Source of the DNA: Prolixibacteraceae bacterium
Lineage (GTDB): Bacteria > Bacteroidota > Bacteroidia > Bacteroidales > Prolixibacteraceae
Length of the DNA: 64,000 nucleotides
Direction: 5' to 3'
NCBI GenBank assembly: GCA_028377305.1
Contig: JAONJW010000006.1
Coordinates: 1-64,000 of the forward strand
Positions 10,657 through 19,127 of this stretch are shown here, one piece after another (position 1 is the stretch's first letter; every line of letters begins with the position of its first letter). A program made the position numbers and the translations under genes. Below the pieces are notes generated by a model. It searched no databases. It had not been told where the DNA came from and saw only the letters and a list, made by a program, of their open reading frames with translations.

Positions 10657-11397
10657 ATGAATTGGAAAAAATTAAGTGAACTATCCAAAGATCGAGAGAG
10701 TGAAATTGTAGAGGCATACATGAAGCCCTCTTACGGTATATATATTGTGTCCTCTGCTTATGGAGGGAAACAATCTGCCTATTTAGCCAACTGTGTTTTT
10801 CAGGTATCGGCCTTCCCTCCTCTGTTTGCCGTTTGTAGTAACCACGATAACGATACCACTGCACAGATAAAAGCGAGTCATCGGTTTGCAATTTCTGTGA
10901 TGACCGAAGGGTTGACTCCAGAACAGATAACCCAATATGGGTATAGCCATAGTAACAAGATAAATAAGTTTGAAGGGGTAGAGCATACAGTAGAAGATGG
11001 ACTACCCATCGTAACAGAGAACTGCAACGCATGGTTCTTATGTCGTGTGGTTAAGGCGATCGATATTGGTACGCATATGATGATTATTGGTTCCATTGAT
11101 GACTATGCTCTGTCGGACACCACAGTACCCCCATTGACCTATGATAGGTATCAGAAGATGAAGCATGGATTCTCACCGAAGAACTCTCCAACTCATATTG
11201 AACCCAACAAAAAGAAACATACGGAAGAAGAGTCACCGACAAAGGAGAAATCCAAAGGGAAAAAGATGCGCTGTGATGTTTGTGGGTATGTTTATGACGA
11301 ATCGGACCCAGAACATGAACACACCTTTGATGAGCTGAGCGGCGAATGGGTTTGTCCTGTTTGTAATGCTTCGAAAGATGATTTTACAGAGGTATAA
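10657..11397 (+). CDS. Flavin reductase-rubredoxin fusion protein
   Basis: 246 residues in two parts. Residues about 5-165 resemble the FMN-binding flavin reductase-like (flavoredoxin/HpaC) fold. A charged linker rich in Lys, Glu and Pro (about 170-200) leads to a C-terminal rubredoxin of about 45 residues with the four iron ligands visible as CDVCGY and CPVCNA. This arrangement matches high-molecular-weight rubredoxins, which in anaerobes pass electrons from NAD(P)H to flavodiiron proteins for O2 or NO detoxification. That partner is not in the window. There is no signal peptide, so it is cytoplasmic. It stands alone between two long gene-free stretches and ends in a stem-loop at 11410. Confidence 0.88.
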   Translation: MNWKKLSELSKDRESEIVEAYMKPSYGIYIVSSAYGGKQSAYLANCVFQVSAFPPLFAVCSNHDNDTTAQIKASHRFAISVMTEGLTPEQITQYGYSHSNKINKFEGVEHTVEDGLPIVTENCNAWFLCRVVKAIDIGTHMMIIGSIDDYALSDTTVPPLTYDRYQKMKHGFSPKNSPTHIEPNKKKHTEEESPTKEKSKGKKMRCDVCGYVYDESDPEHEHTFDELSGEWVCPVCNASKDDFTEV

Positions 11398-11409
11398 ATA
11401 ATATCGTTA

Positions 11410-11446
11410 AACGCAAGGATCGACCCAGTTTCTTGCGTTGTTTTTT
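11410..11446 (+). terminator. Rho-independent terminator of the flavin reductase gene
   Basis: AACGCAAG (11410-11417) pairs with CTTGCGTT (11432-11439), followed by G and a six-T run. Confidence 0.75.
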
Positions 11447-11726
11447 GCACCGTACAGAGAGCCATAACATTTACTCAAACAAGCATTCGCTTAGAGCAAC
11501 AGTTGCTTTAAGATACAAAATATCTATGATTTTATAGAGAGCAAAAAACATATAAAAACCTATTTTGCAACACATTAAAGAAATACCTATTATTATAAAA
11601 CCATTGTAATTTTATTGATACTAAATAATCCAACGATCCTACTCAAAAGCCCATGAGATTAATTTAACGGATGAGAAGTGTGTGTGCGGTGGCTGAGGTA
11701 ATGGTCGTCTAAAAACCTTTTGAGTT
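11447..11726. other. Leader region of ppdK
   Basis: About 280 bases after the flavin reductase terminator, AT-rich, without an ORF. It presumably contains the ppdK promoter, which I cannot place. Confidence 0.5.
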
Positions 11727-14456
11727 ATGAAGAAATTCTTTTATACTTTCGGAAATGGTGTGGCTGAGGGCAAAGCCAGCATGCGAGACCTTTTAGGTGG
11801 GAAAGGTGCAAATCTCGCAGAAATGAACCGTATCGGAGTTCCTGTTCCGCCAGGGGTAACGATCACAACGGATGTGTGTACTCTTTTTACGGATCAAGGT
11901 TCCGAGAAGACCATGCAGATGATCTGGGGTGATCTTGAGAAATCAATCCACCATATAGAACAACTAACACATACCATCTTCGGGGATAAAGAGAACCCTT
12001 GTCTTGTATCGGTAAGATCAGGTGCAAGAGTATCGATGCCAGGAATGATGGATACGATCCTCAATTTAGGATTAAACGACCAAGCCGTGGAGGGTCTTGC
12101 TAAGAAGACAGGAAACGAACGTTTTGCTTGGGATTCATACCGTCGCTTCATACAGATGTATGGAGATGTGGTTATGGGGTTAAAGCCAGAGTCGAAAGAG
12201 GATATTGATCCTTTCGAGGAAATTATAGAGGCTAAAAAAGAGGAGAAAAAGGTGTCGTGTGACAACGATCTTACGACCGATGACCTGAAGTCATTGGTGG
12301 CTGAATTTAAAGAGGCTATTTACCAACGTTTAGAAGTACACTTCCCTACCGATCCATGGCAACAATTAAAAGGAGCTATTGAGGCGGTATTTAAAAGCTG
12401 GATGAACGATAGGGCAATTCTTTATCGTCGTTTGCATCAGATCCCAGCTGAATGGGGTACTGCGGTAAATATCCAAGCCATGGTATTCGGGAATATGGGA
12501 GACAATTCCGCTACAGGGGTAGCATTTACTAGAGATGCAGCCACGGGAGAGAATCTATTTAATGGTGAGTACTTGATCAATGCACAAGGAGAAGATGTGG
12601 TGGCAGGTACACGTACACCGCAACAGGTCACTAAGATTGGATCGCAACGTTGGGCTAAACTACAGGAAGTAGACGAAGCCACAAGAGAGAGCCAATATCC
12701 TTCATTGGAAGAGGCGATGCCAACAATATATCAAGAGTTAGACCTAGTGCAAAAACGTTTGGAAGAGCACTATTGTGATATGCAAGATTTGGAGTTTACC
12801 ATTCAAGAAGGAAAGTTATGGTTGCTTCAAACAAGAAATGGTAAGCGAACAGGGCCAGCGATGGTGAAGATTGCTTTAGATCTATTGGATGAAGGCAAGC
12901 TAACAGAAAAAGAGGCCGTGATGTCAGTGGATCCAGCCAAATTAGATGAGCTACTACACCCCGTATTTAAACAAGAGGCTGTAGCGAAAGCTGAGCAGAT
13001 TGGCAAGGGACTACCAGCTTCTCCTGGAGCAGCTACGGGTCAAGTAGTTTTCTTTGCCGACGAGGTGGCGAAATATGAGAAAGCCATTTTGGTTCGTATT
13101 GAGACTTCACCAGAAGATTTAGAAGGGATGCATTTGGCACAAGGTATTTTAACAGCCAGAGGTGGTATGACTTCTCATGCTGCCGTAGTGGCAAGAGGAA
13201 TGGGTAAGTGCTGTATCTCAGGAGCAGGAGATATTCACATCAACTATAAAACCCGTACGTTTAAGGCAAAAGGTGGTGAAATGAAACAGGGCGATTGGAT
13301 CTCTATTGATGGATCAACAGGATTTGTTTATAAAGGTATGGTAGAGACCAAAGCACCATCTGTGGATGGCAATTTTTCTCGTTTGATGGAGCTTTCGGAT
13401 AACTATTCGAATATGAAGGTGAGAACCAATGCCGATACGCCACACGATGCTCAGGTGGCAAGAGGATTTGGTGCACAAGGTATTGGTCTATGTCGTACGG
13501 AACATATGTTCTTTGATGGAGAGCGTATTAAGGTGATGCGTGAGATGATCTTGGCAAAAGATACCGAAGGACGCTGCAAGGCACTGAACAAGTTGCTGCC
13601 TTTCCAAAGAGAGGATTTCGAAGGTATTCTAAGAGCCATGGAAGGCTATGGCGTAACTATTCGTCTATTAGATCCACCTCTTCATGAGTTTGTTCCTCAC
13701 CAAGAGGCACAACAGCGAGAGCTTTCGGAAGAGCTCGGTATTTCGATGGAAGATATTCAAAACACGATACATAACTTAGAAGAGTTTAATCCGATGTTAG
13801 GGCATAGAGGTTGTCGTTTGGGTAACACCTATCCAGAGATCACGGAGATGCAAGCTCGTGCAATTATCGAAGCGACCATCCGATTGAAAAGAGAGCGTAT
13901 AGATGCACGTCCTGAGATTATGGTTCCACTTATTGGAACAGTAGAAGAGCTACAGATGCAAGTCGACATTATTCATGCAACGGCAAAAAAGGTGTTTGAA
14001 GAGAGTGGCGTGGAGGTGGATTACTTGGTGGGAACCATGATTGAGATTCCTCGTGCAGCACTCACAGCAGACAAAGTAGCACATGTGGCAGACTTCTTCT
14101 CTTTCGGAACCAACGATTTAACACAGATGACTTTCGGTTACTCTAGGGATGATGTAAGTAAATTCTTACCTATCTACCTAGAGAAGGGGATCTTGAAAAA
14201 CGATCCATTCGAAGTGTTAGACCAAGAAGGTGTTGGTCAATTGGTTCATATGGGTACACAGAAAGGTCGCAGCACAAAACCTAATTTAAAAGTAGGTATT
14301 TGTGGTGAGCACGGTGGAGAGCCTAGCTCGGTAATGTTCTGTCATACGGTAGGTATGGACTATGTTAGCTGTTCGCCTTATCGAGTACCGATTGCAAGAT
14401 TAGCATCTGCACATGCGAATATCATTCAAAAAAAAAGGATAAACGAGACTAATTAG
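11727..14456 (+). CDS. ppdK: Pyruvate, phosphate dikinase
   Basis: 909 residues, the usual size for the family. The enzyme interconverts pyruvate + ATP + Pi and PEP + AMP + PPi, and in fermentative Bacteroidota serves PPi-linked glycolysis or gluconeogenesis in the cytoplasm. The N-terminal ATP-grasp part starts with GKGANLAEM. The phosphohistidine swivel domain carries GGMTSHAAVVARGMG with the phosphorylated His at residue 484. The C-terminal PEP-binding barrel has the SFGTNDLTQMTFGYSRDD motif and the catalytic Cys859 in GICGEHGG. No key residue is missing. It has its own terminator and no operon partners. Confidence 0.97.
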   Translation: MKKFFYTFGNGVAEGKASMRDLLGGKGANLAEMNRIGVPVPPGVTITTDVCTLFTDQGSEKTMQMIWGDLEKSIHHIEQLTHTIFGDKENPCLVSVRSGARVSMPGMMDTILNLGLNDQAVEGLAKKTGNERFAWDSYRRFIQMYGDVVMGLKPESKEDIDPFEEIIEAKKEEKKVSCDNDLTTDDLKSLVAEFKEAIYQRLEVHFPTDPWQQLKGAIEAVFKSWMNDRAILYRRLHQIPAEWGTAVNIQAMVFGNMGDNSATGVAFTRDAATGENLFNGEYLINAQGEDVVAGTRTPQQVTKIGSQRWAKLQEVDEATRESQYPSLEEAMPTIYQELDLVQKRLEEHYCDMQDLEFTIQEGKLWLLQTRNGKRTGPAMVKIALDLLDEGKLTEKEAVMSVDPAKLDELLHPVFKQEAVAKAEQIGKGLPASPGAATGQVVFFADEVAKYEKAILVRIETSPEDLEGMHLAQGILTARGGMTSHAAVVARGMGKCCISGAGDIHINYKTRTFKAKGGEMKQGDWISIDGSTGFVYKGMVETKAPSVDGNFSRLMELSDNYSNMKVRTNADTPHDAQVARGFGAQGIGLCRTEHMFFDGERIKVMREMILAKDTEGRCKALNKLLPFQREDFEGILRAMEGYGVTIRLLDPPLHEFVPHQEAQQRELSEELGISMEDIQNTIHNLEEFNPMLGHRGCRLGNTYPEITEMQARAIIEATIRLKRERIDARPEIMVPLIGTVEELQMQVDIIHATAKKVFEESGVEVDYLVGTMIEIPRAALTADKVAHVADFFSFGTNDLTQMTFGYSRDDVSKFLPIYLEKGILKNDPFEVLDQEGVGQLVHMGTQKGRSTKPNLKVGICGEHGGEPSSVMFCHTVGMDYVSCSPYRVPIARLASAHANIIQKKRINETN

Positions 14457-14490
14457 TATTTTATATTCGTTAGTTTTGATTAACATACAA

Positions 14491-14527
14491 GAGCTATCAT
14501 TTGAATGAATGATAGCTCTATTTTTTT
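14491..14527 (+). terminator. Rho-independent terminator of ppdK
   Basis: Perfect 11-base stem GAGCTATCATT (14491-14501) / AATGATAGCTC (14508-14518), then TA and a seven-T run. Confidence 0.88.
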
Positions 14528-15089
14528 GTCATTAGTATAAAATAACATCGCCCCCAAGCTTCTCTTTCATAACATCTGACCATCCTATAGGATTATAATA
14601 ATTATAATCTCCATATGTTTAAATAGATCTCAGCAGACAAAACAGCCCCTCCTATTTCATATTATTATTTAATAGGCATAGTTATGTGATCATTTGTCTC
14701 CAAAACACTATAATAAAAGCACTTATATAGGTGTTATTTTTTCTATCCTCCGTTAAATATTCAGAAAATAGAGATAAATATATGATGGATAGACCTCTCC
14801 TTTTAATGATTCTGTCGTGTTCTGCACTACTTCTTACCATAGGATATAATACTGCTCCTAATAAGACATAAAGTAATATTAGGTTATTCGATTAACATCT
14901 CGTTTAACGTCTAAGGTAACATCTAAACATTGTAAAGTAGAGAAAATGCTACCGGATGAATTGAACAGAGTTGAATGATATCGGTCATAACTCTTCTTTA
15001 TCTGCGGGTTAGCAGGAAGTAAATTAATTGATGATGGTACGGTTATTCTAATAGATTATTATAAATTTGCAGTAATCCATTAAATTAAA
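14528..15089. other. Gene-free region before the GntR regulator
   Basis: About 560 AT-rich bases without an ORF. A TAAATTTGC element at 15062-15070, about 32 bases before the regulator start, fits a Bacteroidota -7 promoter box, but I see no clear -33 partner. Confidence 0.55.
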
Positions 15090-15101
15090 GTGAGGAAAAC
15101 A

Positions 15102-16097
15102 ATGAGTAATTTTAATTTTACACTAGACCCTAATTCAACGATCTTACGATACAAACAACTGGTTCATGCTGTTTCGTCTGCTATCCAATCAGGAGAGTTA
15201 AAAACGGGTGATCCACTACCTTCTGTCAATAGCATTATTAAGAGTTCTTCATTATCTAGAGATACGGTTTTTAAGGCTTATGCAGAATTAAAAGATCGTG
15301 GTACGATTGAGTCAATTCCTAATAAGGGATATTTTGTTGCCAAAGAGCAGAAACGCGTTTTCTTGTTCTTAGATACTTTTAAGGCATACAAAGAGGTGCT
15401 TTATAGTACTATTGCACAATCCCTTCCAAGCGACTACATTGTTGATGTTCATTTCCACCACTATAATATTGATACGTTTGAAACAATCATATCGAATGCT
15501 GCAGGACAATATAGCAAATATATGATCATGAATTTTGACGATCCAAAGGTAGCATCGATTACTTCCCAGCTGGATGCCAATAAGCTTATTTTCATCGATT
15601 GGAATACACAAACGGAACACAGTGCCAATATCCTAAATCAAGATTTCGGACCAGCCGTATTAGACTGTATGAAAGAGGTTAAACACCTATTAGGAAAGTA
15701 CCAGGCAATCCATTGTATCTATCCTAACTATACGTTTCATCCATATGAAACGATCAATAACATCAAACTCTTTTGTAGTCAAGAAGGATTGCGTTTTGAG
15801 GAGACAGATGATATGAGTGACTTTAAGTTGTCGTTGAACACTGCCTATATTGTTTTTGAAGATATTGACTTGGCGACCTTACTGTCGATTGCCAAAGAGA
15901 AGAAATTCGTTCTAGGAGAGGATATAGGGATTGTATCTTATAATGAGACTCCAATGAAACCATTTATTGGAAATGGAATCACTGTTATTAGTACGGACTT
16001 CGAGAAGATGGGGAATGTCGCAGCAAGCTATATTATGAACGATATGAAAGGGAAAACAACCATCCCTACCACCGTTCGTATTAGAGAGTCTCTGTAA
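15102..16097 (+). CDS. GntR-family transcriptional regulator with sugar-binding-like domain
   Basis: 331 residues from the ATG at 15102. A GTG at 15090 would add four residues and is less likely. Residues 1-75 form a GntR winged helix-turn-helix (QLVHAVSSAIQSGELKTGDPLPS, then SLSRDTVFKAYAELKDRGTI). The rest resembles a periplasmic-binding-protein/LacI-type effector domain, not an aminotransferase. Bacteroidota carry many such regulators that sense a sugar or sugar derivative. The sulfatase gene starts 47 bases after its stop on the same strand, so it probably controls, or is co-transcribed with, that gene. The ligand may be a sulfated glycan breakdown product, which is inference. Confidence 0.87.
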   Translation: MSNFNFTLDPNSTILRYKQLVHAVSSAIQSGELKTGDPLPSVNSIIKSSSLSRDTVFKAYAELKDRGTIESIPNKGYFVAKEQKRVFLFLDTFKAYKEVLYSTIAQSLPSDYIVDVHFHHYNIDTFETIISNAAGQYSKYMIMNFDDPKVASITSQLDANKLIFIDWNTQTEHSANILNQDFGPAVLDCMKEVKHLLGKYQAIHCIYPNYTFHPYETINNIKLFCSQEGLRFEETDDMSDFKLSLNTAYIVFEDIDLATLLSIAKEKKFVLGEDIGIVSYNETPMKPFIGNGITVISTDFEKMGNVAASYIMNDMKGKTTIPTTVRIRESL

Positions 16098-16144
16098 CGA
16101 ATAGAGCCCCATAAACCAACGAGACAATCTATAAAAACAACAAT

Positions 16145-18028
16145 ATGAAACAAACTAAATCTATCATAGCTTCAATGATTATGCTCATTGGAGGTATGAC
16201 TCTTTTTTCGTGTAGTTCCACAAAAAAAGAGAAGCCAACGGAACGTCCAAATATTCTTTGGATCGTCAGTGAAGACAATAGTGCTTACCTTGGTTGCTAT
16301 GGAGATACAAATGCAACCACTCCGAACTTAGACCGTATGGCAGGAAAGGGTGTGGTTTTTGATAATGCTTATGCCAATGCACCTGTTTGTGCTGCAGCTC
16401 GTAGCACTATTATTACTGGAATGTATGCCACTTCTTTGGGCACTGAACATATGAGAAGTTTACACCCAATGCCTAAGTTTGTAGAAGGTTTTCCAACCTA
16501 CCTTCGTAAGGCAGGCTACTACTGTACCAATAATAGCAAAGAAGATTACAATACTTCCAATGTGCTTAACAATGCTTGGGACGACTCTTCAAAAGGAGCA
16601 TCCTACAAGAACCGCGCAAAAGGACAACCATTCTTTCATATAAAGAACCTTGTAGTGAGCCATGAAAGCTGTATTCATGACTCTATTCCAATGGAGAAAC
16701 TTCAACATGATCCAAACAAGATGGTGGTGCCTCCATATCATCCAGACACTAAAGCTGTTCGACATGATTGGGCACAATTCTATGATAAAATTACGATCAT
16801 GGATAGTCAGGTTGGAGAGATCTTAAGCCAGCTAGAAAAAGATGGGGAGACAGAAAATACCATTGTGATCTACTACTCTGATCACGGTGGAGTATTGCCT
16901 CGTTCTAAGCGCTTCCTATATGAAACAGGAACAAAAGTGCCTATGATTGCATATTTCCCTCCTAAGTTTGCACATTTAAATCCTTGGGGAGATGGTAAAC
17001 GTACAAGCCGTATGGTAAGTTTTGTGGATTTAGGGCCGACCATGCTTTCGTTGTGTGGTGCTGAGGTTCCAGAATATATGCAAGGAGAAGCCTTTATGGG
17101 GGCCAAGGCTAAAGAGCCTAAGAAGTATATACATATGTACAGAGGACGTATGGATGAGAAGTATGACCTTGTTCGTGCTGTAAGAGATAATAAGTATCGA
17201 TATATTCGTAACTATATGCCATATAAGATTTCAGGACAGCACATAAACTATTTGTGGAATGCACCTTCTACTCGCTCATGGGAAAGAGAGTATCTTGCAG
17301 GAAGATGTAATAAGGCTCAGTCGGCTTTCTGGGAGCCTCGTCCAATCGAAGAGTTATATGATGTACAGAACGACCCTTGGGAAGTGAATAATTTGGCTGA
17401 AGATCCAAAATATAAAGAGGTGATTGAGCGTCTGAGAAAAGAGAATATGAGTTGGATATTCAAAACACTCGATACCGGATTCATTCCAGAAGGGGAGTTA
17501 ATGTCGTATAACAACAAGTATAATGGTTACGATTATGTTCGTAGTATTGACCATAAGAGTTTGGTCATGGCAGCAGAAAAAGCGATGAGCCCTAATGTGA
17601 CCAATGATGATCTTATGTTGATGTTTAATTCAGACAATCCATCTATTAGATATTGGGGATTGAATGGGATGCTTTACAATAAGAGAGAAGCTAAGAAACT
17701 TGCGTCAAAAGCTCTAAACCTTTTAAAAGATCCTAGCTTTGATGTTCGTGTGGCTGCTATCGAAACTCTTTATCCATTGGGGTATGAAAAAGAGTGTACA
17801 GCTACCATGAAGAAGATGTTTATGGAAGAAGGAAACGAATTCCAATTCTGCCGCTTGTTTAATATGATCAACTCATTAAAATTAGATACTCCATACTTGC
17901 GAGATGTCGTGATGAAGTATTACAAGGAGAAAAGTCATTTCTCTGAGAATCCTAAGATAGCATACAATCTTAGAGCTGCTGCTCTAACGCTATTTTATCA
18001 ATGGGAAATGGAAAAACCAAAATCTTAG
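16145..18028 (+). CDS. Lipoprotein sulfatase (formylglycine type)
   Basis: 627 residues. The N-terminus is a lipoprotein signal with lipobox LFSC (Cys about residue 23), placing the enzyme on a membrane facing the periplasm or surface. The sulfatase core starts with RPNILWIVSEDNSAYLGCYG, where the metal-binding Asp residues lie. The formylglycine motif is CAAAR with the modifiable Cys82, and the second metal site is YYSDHGG. Residues after about 480 form a helical tail with HEAT-like repeats (DPSFDVRVAAIETLYPLG). It removes sulfate esters or sulfamates from a glycan, and the exact substrate cannot be told. A sulfatase-maturating enzyme is required but not in this window. No SusC/SusD pair lies nearby, so this is not a full polysaccharide locus. 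Confidence 0.93.
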   Translation: MKQTKSIIASMIMLIGGMTLFSCSSTKKEKPTERPNILWIVSEDNSAYLGCYGDTNATTPNLDRMAGKGVVFDNAYANAPVCAAARSTIITGMYATSLGTEHMRSLHPMPKFVEGFPTYLRKAGYYCTNNSKEDYNTSNVLNNAWDDSSKGASYKNRAKGQPFFHIKNLVVSHESCIHDSIPMEKLQHDPNKMVVPPYHPDTKAVRHDWAQFYDKITIMDSQVGEILSQLEKDGETENTIVIYYSDHGGVLPRSKRFLYETGTKVPMIAYFPPKFAHLNPWGDGKRTSRMVSFVDLGPTMLSLCGAEVPEYMQGEAFMGAKAKEPKKYIHMYRGRMDEKYDLVRAVRDNKYRYIRNYMPYKISGQHINYLWNAPSTRSWEREYLAGRCNKAQSAFWEPRPIEELYDVQNDPWEVNNLAEDPKYKEVIERLRKENMSWIFKTLDTGFIPEGELMSYNNKYNGYDYVRSIDHKSLVMAAEKAMSPNVTNDDLMLMFNSDNPSIRYWGLNGMLYNKREAKKLASKALNLLKDPSFDVRVAAIETLYPLGYEKECTATMKKMFMEEGNEFQFCRLFNMINSLKLDTPYLRDVVMKYYKEKSHFSENPKIAYNLRAAALTLFYQWEMEKPKS

Positions 18029-18036
18029 GTAAACAA

Positions 18037-18081
18037 TATTATAATAACGGAGAGCCATCGTGGTTCTCCGTTATTATAATA
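18037..18081. terminator. Bidirectional terminator between convergent genes
   Basis: A perfect 17-base stem (TATTATAATAACGGAGA at 18037-18053 and its complement at 18065-18081) sits between the sulfatase (plus) and the endonuclease-family gene (minus). Confidence 0.82.
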
Positions 18082-18092
18082 TAAAGAACCTT

Positions 18093-18950
18093 TTAATAAC
18101 GGAGATCAACCACTACAGGAAGATGATCCGAATAGTAATGGCGATCCTTAGAATCCGAAAGCACAGCATACGATTCAACCTCTAAACCTTCTTTGACAAA
18201 GATGTAGTCAATTCGACTATCCAACGGATGATTGAAATCGAATCGATTAAAGGTCCCTATAGGACCATACGGCTTACTATGAGACACTTTCTTTGCATCG
18301 TCGAACTCCATAGACAAATATTGGATAGCCTCGCTCTTAGGCTCCATATTGAAGTCTCCTGTTAAGACATAACTATATTTACTATTTTCTGTCAACTCAT
18401 TAATCTTGGACACGATTAACTTTGCCGACTCGCTCTGTGCTTTGGTTCCAACATGGTCAAAATGAGTATTAAACACAAACAAAATCTTTCGAGTAATCTT
18501 GTCACGTAACTTTATCCAAGTACAGATACGTATACAAGCAGCATCCCACCCAATTGAAGCTTTATTTGGAGTGGTAGATAACCAAAAGTTACCATCCTCT
18601 ACTCTAATGAATTTTTCTTTATCATAGAAGATTCCAGCATACTCACCATTCTCTTTGCCATTATCTCTACCTACTCCAACAAAATTGTAATGATCGAGTC
18701 CTGCCTTCAAATCTTTCATCTGATTATTCAGGGCTTCTTGAACACAAAGGACTTCTGGTTTATGGTATTTAATTAAAGCGACCACACCATCTTTTCTTTG
18801 ACTCCAGGGTTGCTTGTCATTAGGGTTGTCGTAGCGAATATTGTAGGTCATAATTCTACTACTAGTTTTGATTATATTAGCTTTAACTCGTGATACACAT
18901 AGTGTAATACCCAATAAAACTAAAAGAAAGGATGTGAATTTTACTTTCAT
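18093..18950 (-). CDS. Secreted endonuclease/exonuclease/phosphatase-family protein
   Basis: 285 residues from the ATG at 18950. The longer reading frame to 19085 adds a 45-residue Phe-rich stretch with no support, while the shorter start gives a clean signal peptide (MKVKFTSFLLVLLG, cleavage near VKA). The EEP fold motifs are in order: TYNIRYDNP, QEAL (metal-binding Glu), HFDHVG, TGDFNM and SDHLPVVVDL. In Bacteroidota such exported members are often sphingomyelinase-like or sugar-phosphate phosphodiesterases. The substrate here is unknown. It lies just downstream of htpG, but the htpG terminator separates them. Confidence 0.88.
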   Translation of the reverse strand: MKVKFTSFLLVLLGITLCVSRVKANIIKTSSRIMTYNIRYDNPNDKQPWSQRKDGVVALIKYHKPEVLCVQEALNNQMKDLKAGLDHYNFVGVGRDNGKENGEYAGIFYDKEKFIRVEDGNFWLSTTPNKASIGWDAACIRICTWIKLRDKITRKILFVFNTHFDHVGTKAQSESAKLIVSKINELTENSKYSYVLTGDFNMEPKSEAIQYLSMEFDDAKKVSHSKPYGPIGTFNRFDFNHPLDSRIDYIFVKEGLEVESYAVLSDSKDRHYYSDHLPVVVDLRY

Positions 18951-19070
18951 GACTATAATGATTAATGTTCGTTTTCCAAGGGGCTGGAAGAATGAAACGA
19001 AGCTACAGAATAAATTGGACAGAGAGAAATATCCGATTAATGAGAAGGAGTAAAAAAGGTCAAAAAAACA

Positions 19071-19099
19071 AAAAAGGAGAGGCAATGCCCCTCCCTTTT
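19071..19099 (-). terminator. Terminator of htpG
   Basis: Imperfect stem (AAAAAGGAGAGGC, loop, GCCCCTCCCTTTT). On the minus strand it is followed by a T-rich run. Confidence 0.65.
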
Positions 19100-19127
19100 A
19101 TCTTAAATAGTAAACTTATTACGATGC

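Noticed and set aside
11727-14456. Unusual insertion in PPDK because the catalytic His is residue 484 rather than about 455
   Set aside because: About 909 residues is normal for many family members and all motifs are in order, so nothing odd is shown.
18951-19085. A 45-residue N-terminal extension of the endonuclease-family protein
   Set aside because: It is Phe/Ser-rich and would bury a good signal peptide. The start at 18950 is better.
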